Notes: generated from the sequence alone by a model not told the origin. Positions 39,697 through 51,604 are shown, numbered from the stretch's first letter. The stretch is DNA of 64,000 nt from Geothrix paludis (GCF_022808815.1 NZ_JAKZLC010000003.1:372001-436000), one strand, 5' to 3'. Numbers and translations: made by a program.

Positions 39697-41349
39697 ATGA
39701 CCATCAAGAAGCTGCCCCGGGTCGCGTATTTCTGCATGGAGTACGCCCTCGAGAGCTCGTTCAAGATCTATTCCGGCGGCCTGGGCATCCTCGCCGGCGA
39801 CTACCTGAAGGGCGTGAAGGACCACGGCTACCCCATGGTGGGCATCGGCATCCGCTGGAAGCAGGGCTACGGCGAGCAGATGGTGGACCCGGCGACAGGC
39901 AGGGTCTTCGACGCCTACAAGAACGCCAGCCACGAATTCCTGGAGGACACCGGCGTCACCGTCGAGGTGGAGATCAAGGCCCGGCCGGTGAAGATCAAGG
40001 TATGGCGGGTGAACAGCTACGGCGTGGACTCCCTCTACCTGCTGGACACGGACATCGAGGAGAACGACGGCGAGGCCCGCTGGATCACCGGCCAGCTTTA
40101 CGGCTGGTTCGGCGAGGAGCGCGTGGCCCAGGAGATGGTGCTGGGCATCGGCGGTGTCCGTGCCCTCCAGGCCCTCCGCATCAAGCCTGACGTCTACCAC
40201 TTCAATGAGGGCCACGCCCTGTTCGCGGGCTTCGAGCTGATCCACCAGCGCATGACCAAGGGCGCCACCTTCGAGGCCGCCTGGGCCAAGACCCGTGACG
40301 AGGTCGTCTTCACCACCCACACGCCCATCGTCCAGGGGAACGAGTCCCATCCCATCGACCGCTTCCTCTACATGGGCGCCAACCTCGGCATGACCAAGGC
40401 CCAGCTCAAGCAGCTCGGCGGCAGCCCCTTTAACATGACCGTGGGGGCCTTGCGGCTGTCGCGGATCTCCAACGCCGTGGCCGACCTGCACCGGGTCACC
40501 TCCAACAAGATGTGGAAGCACATCGAGGGCCGGAGCGAGATCATCGGCATCACCAACGCCATCCACCGTCCCACCTGGGTGGACGCCCGCATGCTCGACC
40601 TCGGCGCCAGCTATGACGGCACGAAGAAGGCGAAGGACGCGATCTGGAAGGCGCACCTGGACAACAAGAAGAAGCTCATCGCCTTCGTGGAGGCCCGCAC
40701 GGGCGTGAAGCTCGACGCGGACAAGCTGCTCATCGGCTTCTCCCGCCGCGCGGCGCCCTACAAGCGGTCGAATTTCATCTTCACCGACCGCAAGTTCATC
40801 GAGCCGCTGCTCAAGAGCGGCCGGCTCCAGATCGTCTTCTCCGGCAAGGCCCACCCCCTGGATGACAACGGCAAGCGCATCGTCGAGAACATCCTGGAGA
40901 TGACGAAGCGGTACCCCGAGAGCGTGGTGTTCCTCGAGAACTACGACATGGAGATCGGCCGCATGCTCACCCGCGGCTCCGATGTGTGGCTGAACAACCC
41001 GCGCCGGCCCAAGGAGGCCTCGGGCACCTCCGGCATGAAGGCCGCCATGAACGGGGCTCTGAACCTGTCGATCCTGGACGGCTGGTGGCCCGAGGCCTGC
41101 GAACACGGTGTGAACGGCTGGCAGTTCGGGGATGGCTTCGAGAGCGAGGACGAGGCGGTGCTGGACAAGCACGACTTCAAGGCCTTCAAGAAGGTGCTGT
41201 CCGACGAGGTGCTGCCCACCTACTACGATCGTCACGACGCCTGGGTGGACATGATGGCCGCCTCGATCCGGAGCACCCGCGATGCCTTCGGCGTCGAGCG
41301 CATGCTCGACGAGTACTACAGCCGGATGTACAAGCGGGCCTCCCGCTAG
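39697..41349 (+). CDS. glgP: alpha-glucan (glycogen/maltodextrin) phosphorylase, short form
   Basis: GT35 enzyme releasing glucose 1-phosphate from alpha-1,4-glucans. The 550-residue protein starts VAYFCMEYALESSFKIYSGG and has DVYHFNEGHALFAG, FTTHTPIVQGNESH, ITNAIHRPTW, FSRRAAPYKRSN and the PLP-site EASGTSGMKAAMNGALNLSI. It is much shorter than E. coli MalP/GlgP (about 800) and matches the compact alpha-glucan phosphorylase subgroup. No signal peptide, so it acts in the cytoplasm. GAAGGAG before ATG 39697 fixes the start. Phosphoglucomutase, needed to use its product, is not in the window. Confidence 0.9.
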   Translation: MTIKKLPRVAYFCMEYALESSFKIYSGGLGILAGDYLKGVKDHGYPMVGIGIRWKQGYGEQMVDPATGRVFDAYKNASHEFLEDTGVTVEVEIKARPVKIKVWRVNSYGVDSLYLLDTDIEENDGEARWITGQLYGWFGEERVAQEMVLGIGGVRALQALRIKPDVYHFNEGHALFAGFELIHQRMTKGATFEAAWAKTRDEVVFTTHTPIVQGNESHPIDRFLYMGANLGMTKAQLKQLGGSPFNMTVGALRLSRISNAVADLHRVTSNKMWKHIEGRSEIIGITNAIHRPTWVDARMLDLGASYDGTKKAKDAIWKAHLDNKKKLIAFVEARTGVKLDADKLLIGFSRRAAPYKRSNFIFTDRKFIEPLLKSGRLQIVFSGKAHPLDDNGKRIVENILEMTKRYPESVVFLENYDMEIGRMLTRGSDVWLNNPRRPKEASGTSGMKAAMNGALNLSILDGWWPEACEHGVNGWQFGDGFESEDEAVLDKHDFKAFKKVLSDEVLPTYYDRHDAWVDMMAASIRSTRDAFGVERMLDEYYSRMYKRASR

Positions 41350-41368
41350 TCCCTCCGCAGGAGGTCCC

Positions 41369-43636
41369 ATGTCCCGAGCCGCCCTGTTCCCCCTGGTCGT
41401 CAGCCTGGTCCTCCTGCTCGCCTGCGGAGGTGGAGGCGGCGGGGGCGGGAGCACGGGCCCTTCCAACCCCAGCGCCTCGGCCCTTGATGCGGATCCGAAC
41501 GCCACGCCGGCCCCTGACGCCAGCTACTACAAGGTGCCCAGCACCGCCCTGGGACCGGTGTTCGGCTCGGGCACGGTCACCTTCAACTACTGGAATGCCA
41601 ACGCCAGCGCCGTGGGGCTCTGCCTCTACGCGCACTGGAACGACGCCCTGAACGCCCCCGCGGCCACCGTGGCCATGACCCGTGGTTCCGGTGGCGTCTG
41701 GAGCACCGGGGCCATCGCACTCCCCGCGCAGAGCTTCTATGTCTTCAAGGTGGGCGGCGAGTACGTGCTGGACCCCTACGCCAAGTCCATGGCCCAGTGG
41801 GTGCGGACGCCCACGGCCTCCATCTCTGGTGACAGTATCGGGAAGGGCGCGATCGTGGATCCCACGGCCATCGGCCCCGATGGCGGCTGGACACCCTACG
41901 CCGGCGCCTCCTACTACTTCGACGGATCGGCCATGAAGGGCCCCGATGGCGCGACGGCAGCTCCTTATGCCTACGCCTCGAACCGGGACGCCATCCTCTA
42001 CGAGACCGGCGTGCGCGACCTCACGGTGGATCCCAACCTCAGCGGGTTCGCCGCGGGGCACACCTGGGGCACGTTCAAGGGGCTGGTGGACCTGCTGCCC
42101 CACATCCAGAAGCTGGGCGTCACCCATGTGCAGCTGCTCTGCCCGCTGGAGAACTACACCTACGACCAGACGAAGATCGGTACCCGCGAGCTGACGATCA
42201 GCCAGACCTCCGGCGCCAACTACAACTGGGGCTACGATCCCCAGAACTACTTCACGCCCACCGGCATGTACTCGGCGGCCCCGGGCGATCCCGCGGCTCG
42301 CGTCAACGAGCTAAAGACCCTCATCAACGAGATCCACAAGCAGGGCATGGGCGTGGTGCTGGATGTGGTCTACAACCACACCGCCAACAACGCCGTGCTG
42401 GGCGATTCCGGCATCCAGGGCTACTACTACCGCAGCACCAGCCGGAACGGCGCGGGCAGCCAGGACGTGCGCTCCGAGGCCAAGATGGTACGGAAGCTCA
42501 TCGTGGACTCCATCGCCTACTGGGTGCGGGAGTACAAGGTGGACGGGTTCCGCTTCGACCTCATGGGCGTGCTGGACACCCAGACGGTGAAGGCCGCCTA
42601 CGCCGCCGCCACCTCCTACAACCCGAAGACCCTCTTCATCGGGGAAGGCTGGAACGGCTTCTACAGCGGGCCGGCCACGGACTACAACGGCGATGCCACC
42701 ACCGGCGCGGACCAGGGGAATTCGGTCCAGTTCCTCGGTCAGAACGTCGCCATGTTCTCCGACAGCTACCGCCAGGTCTTCAAGAACGGCTTCCCCAACG
42801 ACGGCCAGCCTGCCTTCCTCACGGGCGTCTCGCAGTCCGTGGCCACCCTGTTCTCCAACATCGCCGGCGTCCCCACCAACACCAGCCCGGCCTTCGCACC
42901 GGGCTCCACCAGTAACGTGGCCAGCTACCTCACCTGCCACGACAACCTCTGCCTCTATGACGTGCTGGCTATGGCCACCGCCGCGCCCAAGAGCCCGGCG
43001 GGCGACGCCATCCTCCTCAAGCGGGCCAAGGTGGGCTACGCCGCGCTGCTGACCTCCCAGGGGCTCGCGTTCATCCATGCCGGTGACGAGATGTTCCGCA
43101 CCAAGGAGACCACCGGGCTGTACGCCAACACCAAGTCGAACGGCGGGCGCTACTTCGTGGACAACTCCTACAACGCCTCCGACGCCATCAACCTGGTGGC
43201 CTGGTCCCGGGTATACACGAACGGCAACCCGCTGGCCGGCGGCTTCGCCAACTACGACACCACCCAGAACGGCACCCAGCTCTACCGCTACGTCCAGGGC
43301 CTCATCTTCCTGCGGAAGAGCACCAACGCCTTTCGCCTGCCAGACGCCGTGCGTGCCGCGAACGTGACCAGCCTTACGGCCTCGGGCGCCGGCAGCAGCG
43401 CCCTGGCCTTCGGCTACAAGGCCGTGTCCTCGGACGGCACGGGCACCTGGTACGTCTTCCACAATGCGGACACCACCGCGAAGACCTTCTCGGCGGACAT
43501 CGACCTCACCACGGCCACCCTGGTCGCCGATGGCGCCGCCGCAGGCACCACGGCGATCGTCGCGCCCACTGGCGTGGCCGTCAGCGGTTCCACCGTGACG
43601 CTGGATCCGCTGACCTCGGCCATCTTCAGGAAATAG
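41369..43636 (+). CDS. type I pullulanase, lipoprotein
   Basis: Debranching enzyme hydrolysing alpha-1,6 bonds of pullulan and amylopectin dextrins. The 755-residue precursor has lipobox LLAC followed by a run of eight Gly, predicting a lipid-anchored surface or periplasmic enzyme. An N-terminal CBM48-like domain (VTFNYWNANASAVGLCLYAH) precedes the GH13 domain. The type I pullulanase signature YNWGYDPQNYF is present, with VVLDVVYNHTANN, nucleophile Asp in VDGFRFDLMGVLDTQ and acid/base Glu in LFIGEGWNGF. AGGAGG lies before ATG 41369. It is the last gene of the operon. Confidence 0.93.
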   Translation: MSRAALFPLVVSLVLLLACGGGGGGGGSTGPSNPSASALDADPNATPAPDASYYKVPSTALGPVFGSGTVTFNYWNANASAVGLCLYAHWNDALNAPAATVAMTRGSGGVWSTGAIALPAQSFYVFKVGGEYVLDPYAKSMAQWVRTPTASISGDSIGKGAIVDPTAIGPDGGWTPYAGASYYFDGSAMKGPDGATAAPYAYASNRDAILYETGVRDLTVDPNLSGFAAGHTWGTFKGLVDLLPHIQKLGVTHVQLLCPLENYTYDQTKIGTRELTISQTSGANYNWGYDPQNYFTPTGMYSAAPGDPAARVNELKTLINEIHKQGMGVVLDVVYNHTANNAVLGDSGIQGYYYRSTSRNGAGSQDVRSEAKMVRKLIVDSIAYWVREYKVDGFRFDLMGVLDTQTVKAAYAAATSYNPKTLFIGEGWNGFYSGPATDYNGDATTGADQGNSVQFLGQNVAMFSDSYRQVFKNGFPNDGQPAFLTGVSQSVATLFSNIAGVPTNTSPAFAPGSTSNVASYLTCHDNLCLYDVLAMATAAPKSPAGDAILLKRAKVGYAALLTSQGLAFIHAGDEMFRTKETTGLYANTKSNGGRYFVDNSYNASDAINLVAWSRVYTNGNPLAGGFANYDTTQNGTQLYRYVQGLIFLRKSTNAFRLPDAVRAANVTSLTASGAGSSALAFGYKAVSSDGTGTWYVFHNADTTAKTFSADIDLTTATLVADGAAAGTTAIVAPTGVAVSGSTVTLDPLTSAIFRK

Positions 43637-43660
43637 CGGCATCCGGCGTCTTCGAAAGTT

Positions 43661-43767
43661 AAAGAACACCACCAAGACACCAAGAAAAGCCAAGATCACC
43701 TGCTTTTGCCGTTCTTGGTGGTCCTGGTGCCTTGGTGGTGATCCGTGCTTTTCTTGATAATCCTTGG
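43661..43767. repeat. quasi-palindrome of accaccaag/cttggtggt words between convergent genes
   Basis: Left arm aagaacaccaccaagacacc (43662-43681) and following caccaag words face right-arm gttcttggtggtcctggtgc (43711-43730) and ccttggtggtg. It is closely related to the element at 56986-57053. No gene is present. Confidence 0.6.
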
Positions 43768-43790
43768 TTCCTTCCTGGTTCCAAGGAGGG

Positions 43791-45266
43791 CTACTTCAGC
43801 TCGATGAACGCGGCCTCCACCTTCCGGCGCCCGGGAAAGCCGGGCAGGGGATGGCTGGTGCGCTTCGCCAGGCGCCCGTCGAAGAAGTAGGGTCGCAGGA
43901 CCGCCTTCGGATCCTTGGGGGCGAAGTAGAGGACCGCGGGCTGGTGGTGGAGGGCCTGGGCCGTGAGGTAGCCCACCAGGGCGTGCTCGGCGGAGTGGTA
44001 GCCGCTCTTCCACTGGTGGATCTTGGGGCCCTCCCAGGGCTCGAAATCAGGCCCTCCCGCCCCGCCCCAGACCTCGTGGTTCACGGGGTCCACCATGCGG
44101 CGGAACCAGAAGTCCGCGGTGCGGGGCAGGGGCGCCGCCTGGGCGGGGTCCCGCAGGGCCAGGGTCTCCGCCAGCTGGTCTAGCTCCGCGTAGATCCACC
44201 ATTCCTTGCCCGAGTCCACGCTGCCATCGCGGCCGAGACGCGAGCCCCAGGTTCCGGAATCCGGCAGATAGGCCTGCTTCAGCACGGCCTGGGCACCGGT
44301 GGTCGCGAGGTCCACCAGGGCCTGGTCGTGCGTGAGCCGGCCGATGCGCTCCAGCATCCAGTAGGCCTTGGCCGTGTGGCCGAAGTCCGTGTGACGGGAG
44401 CCCAGCCGCTTCAGGGCCGGATCGTCGATGGTGCCCCAGAACAGGTGGCGGTCGGCGTCGTGGTAGTCCTTCACCATGACCGTTGCGAGGCGCTTCAGGT
44501 CGGCGGTCCAGGCCCGGCGCTCCCTGGGAGGCAGCAGGGGCGTGACCAGCAGCAGGTAGGCGTTCACCTGGTCCAGCTGGGCCACCAGTTCCTGGCGGAG
44601 CTGATCCTTGTCCGGGTCCTCCTTTACCACCCAGCGCAGGGCCTGCCAGTCCGGGTTCCAGTACTGGGAGAAGATGTGGTCCTTGAGCCGCCGGATGTCG
44701 GCCAGCACCGCCTCGTCGCGGGTGAGGTACCAGTACATCGCCATTCCCAGCTCCGCGTAGGCCAGGTCCTGGCTGGTACGGGCCAGCACCTCGGGCTTCG
44801 GCTCGCCCTTCTCGAACCAGGAGACGGCGCTGCCGGTGGCGGGATCCAGCGCCTTCGACCGGATGAAGGCCACGCCGTCCCGGGCCAGCTCGAGCATCTT
44901 CGGATCGCCCGTCAGGTGGTAGGCCACGCCGTAGAAGTAGGTCTGGCGGGACTTCATGCGGACGTACTCGCGGCCGAACTCGGCCCGGATCCAGCCTGGC
45001 GCGTCCGCGAGCTCGGCGGGTGGCTTGGCCCAGTCGACCACCTTGCCGTCGTTGCCGCGGAAGGTGGGAAAGTCGCCCCGAGGGGAGCCCCAGGCGTCCG
45101 GCACGTTCCAGAAGGGCAGAAGGTCGCCGCGGAAGTGGGCCAGCCAGCGCTCGCCCGTGGGCAGGTCGGCGGGGATCCGGGCGGCCAGGGGGGGCTGGGG
45201 CGCCGGGGTCGGGGGAATCCCACCGGCGAGGGCGAGGGTGGTCAGCAGCAGCAGAGGCTTGAACAT
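43791..45266 (-). CDS. secreted N-acylglucosamine 2-epimerase (AGE)-family protein
   Basis: A 491-residue exported protein with signal peptide MFKPLLLLTTLALAGGIPP. The body is helical with AGE-type (alpha/alpha)6-barrel segments: VRMKSRQTYFYGVAYHLTGD, YAELGMAMYWYLTRDEAVLA, DFGHTAKAYWMLERIGRLTH, GKEWWIYAELDQLAETLALR and the closing KSGYHSAEHALVGYLTA. Conserved His and Arg positions of epimerases or isomerases are present, but export is unusual and the substrate is unknown. Convergent with pullulanase and next to the glucan operon, so a role with exported sugars is possible. It shares a strand and a 36-bp gap with the SHOCT lipoprotein gene. Confidence 0.75.
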   Translation of the reverse strand: MFKPLLLLTTLALAGGIPPTPAPQPPLAARIPADLPTGERWLAHFRGDLLPFWNVPDAWGSPRGDFPTFRGNDGKVVDWAKPPAELADAPGWIRAEFGREYVRMKSRQTYFYGVAYHLTGDPKMLELARDGVAFIRSKALDPATGSAVSWFEKGEPKPEVLARTSQDLAYAELGMAMYWYLTRDEAVLADIRRLKDHIFSQYWNPDWQALRWVVKEDPDKDQLRQELVAQLDQVNAYLLLVTPLLPPRERRAWTADLKRLATVMVKDYHDADRHLFWGTIDDPALKRLGSRHTDFGHTAKAYWMLERIGRLTHDQALVDLATTGAQAVLKQAYLPDSGTWGSRLGRDGSVDSGKEWWIYAELDQLAETLALRDPAQAAPLPRTADFWFRRMVDPVNHEVWGGAGGPDFEPWEGPKIHQWKSGYHSAEHALVGYLTAQALHHQPAVLYFAPKDPKAVLRPYFFDGRLAKRTSHPLPGFPGRRKVEAAFIELK

Positions 45267-45302
45267 GGAGAGGGCTCCCGCGTCAGGTGGAACGGCTCGC
45301 GC

Positions 45303-45785
45303 CTACTGGGCCTTCGCCTTCTCCAGGAGGCGCTGGCGCAGGTCCTTGAACTCGGTCTCCGAGATGAGCCCGTCCTTCTTGAGCTTCTCCAGCTTCTCCA
45401 GCTCGGTCCTGAGGTCGAAGGCGGGTGCCGCGGGAGCCGCCTCCGCGCCAGCGCCGAGCTTCGGTTCCGCGGCGGGTCTGCCGGCCGGGACCTTGGCGGG
45501 GTCCACCTCCTCCCGGGTCCCGAGCGCATCAACCCGGCCGTTGGCGAAGCGCACGAAGGAGGACCGCTCGTTGACCTTGAGGGCGCCGTAGCGGTCGTAG
45601 GCCTCGTACTCGAACAGCTCGAAGCCGTTGACCATGGACGTCCGGGAGGGCTGCCCGGCCCGGGCGATGACTTCCTTCCTGTCCATCCCGAGCCTGAGCT
45701 TGCCGAAGTCCAGGTCGGGCTTGGCGCATCCGACCATCGCGGCGACGGCGAGAGCGAAGAGGGGGGCGGCGGGGGACCAGCGCAT
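45303..45785 (-). CDS. lipoprotein with SmpA/BamE-like start and SHOCT C-terminus
   Basis: A 160-residue lipoprotein of unknown role. The lipobox is MVGC after signal MRWSPAAPLFALAVAA. Residues about 28-75 (GKLRLGMDRKEVIARAGQPS) resemble SmpA/BamE domains. An Ala/Pro-rich linker leads to a C-terminal SHOCT motif (LEKLKKDGLISETEFKDLRQ), a short oligomerisation element. GAGGT precedes the ATG. A second SHOCT protein lies at 52504-53313. Confidence 0.7.
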   Translation of the reverse strand: MRWSPAAPLFALAVAAMVGCAKPDLDFGKLRLGMDRKEVIARAGQPSRTSMVNGFELFEYEAYDRYGALKVNERSSFVRFANGRVDALGTREEVDPAKVPAGRPAAEPKLGAGAEAAPAAPAFDLRTELEKLEKLKKDGLISETEFKDLRQRLLEKAKAQ

Positions 45786-45867
45786 GGGGACCTCGAATCA
45801 GAATCCAGGCAAGCAGTATGGCGGACCGGCGACCTCCTCCCAGGCCCAAGTTGGGCCGGGGACCGTC

Positions 45868-47511
<1,644 letters not shown>

Positions 47512-47515
<4 letters not shown>

Positions 47516-49344
47516 GGCCGGCTCCGGTCGAAGGCCTCGCCGAAGGAGGTGGCCCCGGCCTCGGCCTCGGTGGCGTGGGCGCGGAAGAGGCCGAACAGCT
47601 CGCGGCCGGTGCCGTGGTCGTGGCGGGCCGGAAGCGCGGCCAGCGGGCGCGCGGCCCATTCGGCGGGGTCCACCTTCACCTCCAGCCGTCCCTGCTCGGC
47701 GTCCAGCTCGATGAGGTCGCCGTCGCGCACCTTCGCCAGGGGGCCGCCGGCCAGGGCCTCGGGGGAGACGTGGATGGCCGCAGGCACCTTGCCGGAGGCG
47801 CCGGACATGCGGCCGTCGGTGACCAGGGCCACGTGGAAGCCCTGGTCCTGGAGGTTGGCCAGGGTGGGCGTGAGCTGGTGGAGCTCGGGCATGCCATTGG
47901 CCCGGGGACCCTGGAAGCGCACCACGGCCACGAGGTCCCCGGTGAGGCTTCCGGCCTTGTAGGCGGCCTGCAGGGCCTCCTGGCTGTCGAAGACCCGGGC
48001 AGGCGCCACCACGTGGCGATGCTCGGGCTTCACCGCCGAGACCTTGATGACAGAGCGCCCCAGGTTGCCCGTGAGCAGGCGCAGGCCGCCGTTGGGGTCG
48101 AAGGGCCGCGCCATGGGCCGCAGCACCGACTCGTCGCCGCTCTCCGCTGGGGCGTCCCGCCAGACCAGCTCGCCGTTCTCCAGCTGCGGAGCCTGGGTGT
48201 AGGGCCGCAGGCCCGGTCCTGCCACGGTCAGCACGTTGCCGTGCAGCAGGCCCGCGTCCAGCAGCTCCCGGATGAGGAAGCCCATGCCCCCGGCGCGGTG
48301 GAAGGCGTTCACGTCCGCCTGGCCGTTGGGGTAGGCCCGAACCAGCAGGGGCACGTGGGCGGAAAGCTCGTCGAAGTCGCTCCAGTCGATGACGATGCCC
48401 GCGGCCCGCGCGATGGCCACCAGGTGCAGGGTGTGGTTGGTGGAGCCGCCCGTGGCCAGCAGGCCCACCATGCCGTTCACGATGGCACGCTCGTCGATCA
48501 CCAGGCCCAGGGGCGTGTACTCGGCGCTCCCTTCCACCAGGGCGGCGGCGCGGGCGGCGGCGCGGCGCGTGAGCGCCTCCCGCAGGGGCGTGCCCGTGGG
48601 CACGAAGGAGGCGCCAGGCAGGTGCAGGCCCATCACTTCCATGAGCATCTGGTTGCTGTTGGCGGTGCCGTAGAAGGTGCAGGTGCCGGGCGCCCAGTAG
48701 GCGGCGCCCTCGGCGGCCAGCAGCTCCTCCCGCGTGGCCTTCCCGGCCTGGTACCTCTGGCGGACCTTGGCCTTCTCCTCGTTGGAGAGGCCGCTGGGCA
48801 TGGGGCCGCCGGGCACGAAGACCACGGGCAGGTGCCCGAACTGGAGGGCCCCGATGAGCAGGCCCGGCACGATCTTGTCGCAGACGCCCAGGCAGAGGGC
48901 CGCGTCGAAGACTCTGTGGGAGAGCGCCACCGCCGTGGCCATGGCGATGACGTCCCGGGAGAAGAGGGACAGCTCCATGCCCGGCTGGCCCTGGGTGATG
49001 CCGTCGCACATGGCCGGCACGCCGCCGGCCACCTGGGCCGTGGCGCCTGCGGCGCGGGCGGCCTCCTTGATCCAGGCGGGGAAGGCCCCCAGCGGCTGGT
49101 GGGCCGAGAGCATGTCGTTGTAGGCGGTGACGATGCCCAGGTTCGGTTCGCGGCCCTCCTTCAGCGCGGCTTTGTCGGCGCCGGCGGCGGCGAAGGTGTG
49201 GGCCAGGTTGGCGCAGGAGACGTCGCAGCGGTGCGGACGGGCCGCCCCGGTCTCCCGGAGCTGGGCCAGGTAGGCCTCCCGGCCGGCGCGGCTGCGCTGG
49301 CGGATGCGATCCGTGAGGGCGGAGACATGGGCGTTCAGGGCCAT
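47512..49344 (-). CDS. edd: 6-phosphogluconate dehydratase
   Basis: Fe-S dehydratase making KDPG from 6-phosphogluconate. The 610-residue protein has the IlvD/Edd-family [85 protein letters not shown] and [20 protein letters not shown]. Three conserved Cys suit a cluster ligand set. The start MALNAHVS at 49344 is chosen; 58 upstream codons of open frame run through the regulatory interval. It is divergent from zwf with a 109-bp shared control region containing an operator copy. Confidence 0.96.
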
Positions 49345-49401
49345 GGGGAGGTTCCTTCCCGGAGTCCCGGTGGGTCGGGTGTGTGTAACATTATTACTTT
49401 T

Positions 49402-49415
49402 TGTAACCGGTTGCA
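49402..49415. promoter_or_regulatory. operator O3 between edd and zwf
   Basis: TGTAACCGGTTGCA differs from the perfect operator palindrome upstream of the glucan operon at one base. It sits in an AT-rich 109-bp divergent control region, about 40 bp before the zwf start and 58 bp before the edd start. An imperfect half (TGTAAC at 49384) lies nearby. Confidence 0.6.
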
Positions 49416-49453
49416 TGAAAAAAAGTCGTAGTATTTCTACATCCGGAGATCCC

Positions 49454-50914
49454 ATGAGAACCCTGCCCGATTTCGACATGGTGCTGTTCGGCGGGACCGG
49501 CGACCTGGCCATGCGCAAGCTGTTGCCCGCGCTCTACCAGCAGGTGAAGGCGGGAACCGTGAGCCCGGGTTCCCGCATCCTCGCCGCGGCGCGCCGGTCG
49601 CTCACCCGGGAGGCCTTCCTGGAGCTGGCCGAGACCAGCTGCAAGCCCTTCCTGGGTGCCGACTACGACGCCGCCACCTGGACCTCCTTCGCGGAGCGCA
49701 TCAGCTACTTCCCCATGGACGTCCAGTCCGAGGACAGCTACGGGCCGCTGGGCGCCGCGCTGGGCCAGCACCCCGACCGCATCCGCGTCTTCTACTACTC
49801 CACGTCGCCGGACTTCTTCGCGGCCATCTCCGCCCACCTGGGCGGGGCGGGCCTCATCTCGCCGCACTCGCGTGTGGTGGTGGAGAAGCCCCTGGGCCAT
49901 GACCTGGAGTCCTCCCGCGAGATCAACGACGCCGTGGGCCGGCACTTCACCGAGCGCCAGATCTTCCGCATCGACCACTACCTCGGCAAGGAGCCGGTGC
50001 AGAACCTGCTGGCCCTGCGCTTCGCCAACGTGCTCTTCGAGCCGCTCTGGCGCCGGGAGTGGGTGCAGGACGTGCAGATCACCGTGGCCGAGCAGCTGGG
50101 CGTGGAGGGCCGGGGCGACTTCTACGAGGGCACCGGCGCCCTGCGGGACATGCTGCAGAACCACCTGCTCCAGCTGCTCTGCATCGTGGCCATGGAGCCG
50201 CCCACGGCCAGCGATCCCGACGCGGTGCGCGACGAAAAGCTCAAGGTGCTGCGCTCCCTGCGCGCCTTCACGCCCCAGGACGTGGCCGCGAAGACCGTGC
50301 GGGGCCAGTACAAGGCCGGCGCCGTGGGGGGGCGGCCCGTGGCCGGCTACGTGGAGGAGCCGGGCGTGGCCCCGGAGAGCCGCACGGAGACCTTCGTGGC
50401 CGCGAAGGCGGAGATCGACACCTGGCGCTGGGCCGGCGTGCCCTTTTTCCTCCGCACCGGCAAGCGCATGCCCGAGAAGCTGGCGGAGATCGTCATCAAC
50501 TTCCGCCAGGTGCCCCACTTCATCTTCGGCGAGGCCGCCCACGGCACCCGGGCGAATCGCCTCGTCATCCGCATGCAGCCGGACGAGAGCATGCGCCTCT
50601 ACCTGGTGGCCAAGCAGCCCGGCGACGCCATGGCTCTGCATCCGGTGAACCTCAACCTCGACTTCGCCGAGTCCTTCCGCGCGCGGCGCCTGGAGGCCTA
50701 CGAGCGGCTGCTGCTGGACGCCATCCGCGGCCGCCTCACGCTCTTCGTGCGCCGCGACGAGCAGGAGGCGGCTTGGCGCTGGGTGGAGCCCATCCTCGAC
50801 AGCTGGGCCGCCAGCGAGGACCGGCCCAAGTCCTACACCGCCGGGAGCTGGGGCCCCGCGGCCTCCAGCGCCCTGCTTTCCCGCGATGGCCTGGCCTGGT
50901 CCGAGGAGGACTAG
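49454..50914 (+). CDS. zwf: glucose-6-phosphate 1-dehydrogenase
   Basis: Oxidises glucose 6-phosphate to 6-phosphogluconolactone. The 486-residue protein has the nucleotide-binding [20 protein letters not shown], the active-site [36 protein letters not shown] and [20 protein letters not shown]. The start at 49454 follows CCGGAG and gives the normal N-terminus. It is the first gene of a three-gene unit zwf-pgl-regulator whose genes abut or overlap. Confidence 0.97.
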   Translation: MRTLPDFDMVLFGGTGDLAMRKLLPALYQQVKAGTVSPGSRILAAARRSLTREAFLELAETSCKPFLGADYDAATWTSFAERISYFPMDVQSEDSYGPLGAALGQHPDRIRVFYYSTSPDFFAAISAHLGGAGLISPHSRVVVEKPLGHDLESSREINDAVGRHFTERQIFRIDHYLGKEPVQNLLALRFANVLFEPLWRREWVQDVQITVAEQLGVEGRGDFYEGTGALRDMLQNHLLQLLCIVAMEPPTASDPDAVRDEKLKVLRSLRAFTPQDVAAKTVRGQYKAGAVGGRPVAGYVEEPGVAPESRTETFVAAKAEIDTWRWAGVPFFLRTGKRMPEKLAEIVINFRQVPHFIFGEAAHGTRANRLVIRMQPDESMRLYLVAKQPGDAMALHPVNLNLDFAESFRARRLEAYERLLLDAIRGRLTLFVRRDEQEAAWRWVEPILDSWAASEDRPKSYTAGSWGPAASSALLSRDGLAWSEED

Positions 50915-51604
50915 GTGTGCAGCCTGCGTGAGTATCCCGACCAGGCCAGGCTCATCGCGTCGCTGGCCCAGGACGTGGCCCGGCGCTTGAAGGAGGACCT
51001 CGCACGCCGGGAGCGGGCCGTCCTGGTGGTGTCCGGCGGGCGCAGCCCCGTACCCCTCTTCCAGGCCCTGGCCAGGCAGGTTCTCCCTTGGGAGCGCGTG
51101 ACGGTCACGCTGGCCGACGAGCGGTGGGTGCCGGCGGATCATCCCGATAGCAACGAGGCCTTGGTGCGGGACCACCTCCTGCAGGGCGCCGCCGCCGCGG
51201 CCCAGCTGGTGCCCCTGTTCACCGGCGACGCGACGCCGGAACAAGGCGCATCCAAAGCCAGCGCCGCCTTGGCGGAGCTGCCCCGGCCCTTCAGTCGGGT
51301 GATCCTCGGCATGGGCGAGGACGGGCACATCGCCTCGCTGTTCCCGGGGGCCGCGGAGCTGACCGAGGGCCTGACCACGGAGGCCGCGGCACTGGCCGTG
51401 CATCCCCCCCACGCGCCCCACCCGCGCCTCAGCCTCTCCCTGCGCGCCCTGCTGGACACCCGCGACCTCGTGCTGATGATCTCCGGCCCGGCCAAGCGCC
51501 GGGTGCTGGAGCGGGCGCTGGAGGAGGGGCCGGTGGAGGACCTGCCTGTGCGGGCCATCCTGCGCCAGACCGCGGTGCCGGTCTCGGTATGCTGGGCGCC
51601 ATGA
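50915..51604 (+). CDS. pgl: 6-phosphogluconolactonase
   Basis: Hydrolyses 6-phosphogluconolactone to 6-phosphogluconate. The 229-residue DevB/SOL-type protein contains VLVVSGGRSPVPLFQALARQ, VTLADERWVPADHPDSNEAL and VILGMGEDGHIASLFPGA, the family signatures. It starts with GTG immediately after the zwf stop, with GAGGAGGA inside the end of zwf. Its own stop overlaps the regulator start. Confidence 0.93.
   Translation: MCSLREYPDQARLIASLAQDVARRLKEDLARRERAVLVVSGGRSPVPLFQALARQVLPWERVTVTLADERWVPADHPDSNEALVRDHLLQGAAAAAQLVPLFTGDATPEQGASKASAALAELPRPFSRVILGMGEDGHIASLFPGAAELTEGLTTEAAALAVHPPHAPHPRLSLSLRALLDTRDLVLMISGPAKRRVLERALEEGPVEDLPVRAILRQTAVPVSVCWAP

Noticed and set aside
38584-41349. 921-codon frame seeming to extend the glucan phosphorylase
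   Set aside because: The extension is an out-of-frame reading of the amylase; the phosphorylase has a good start at 39697.
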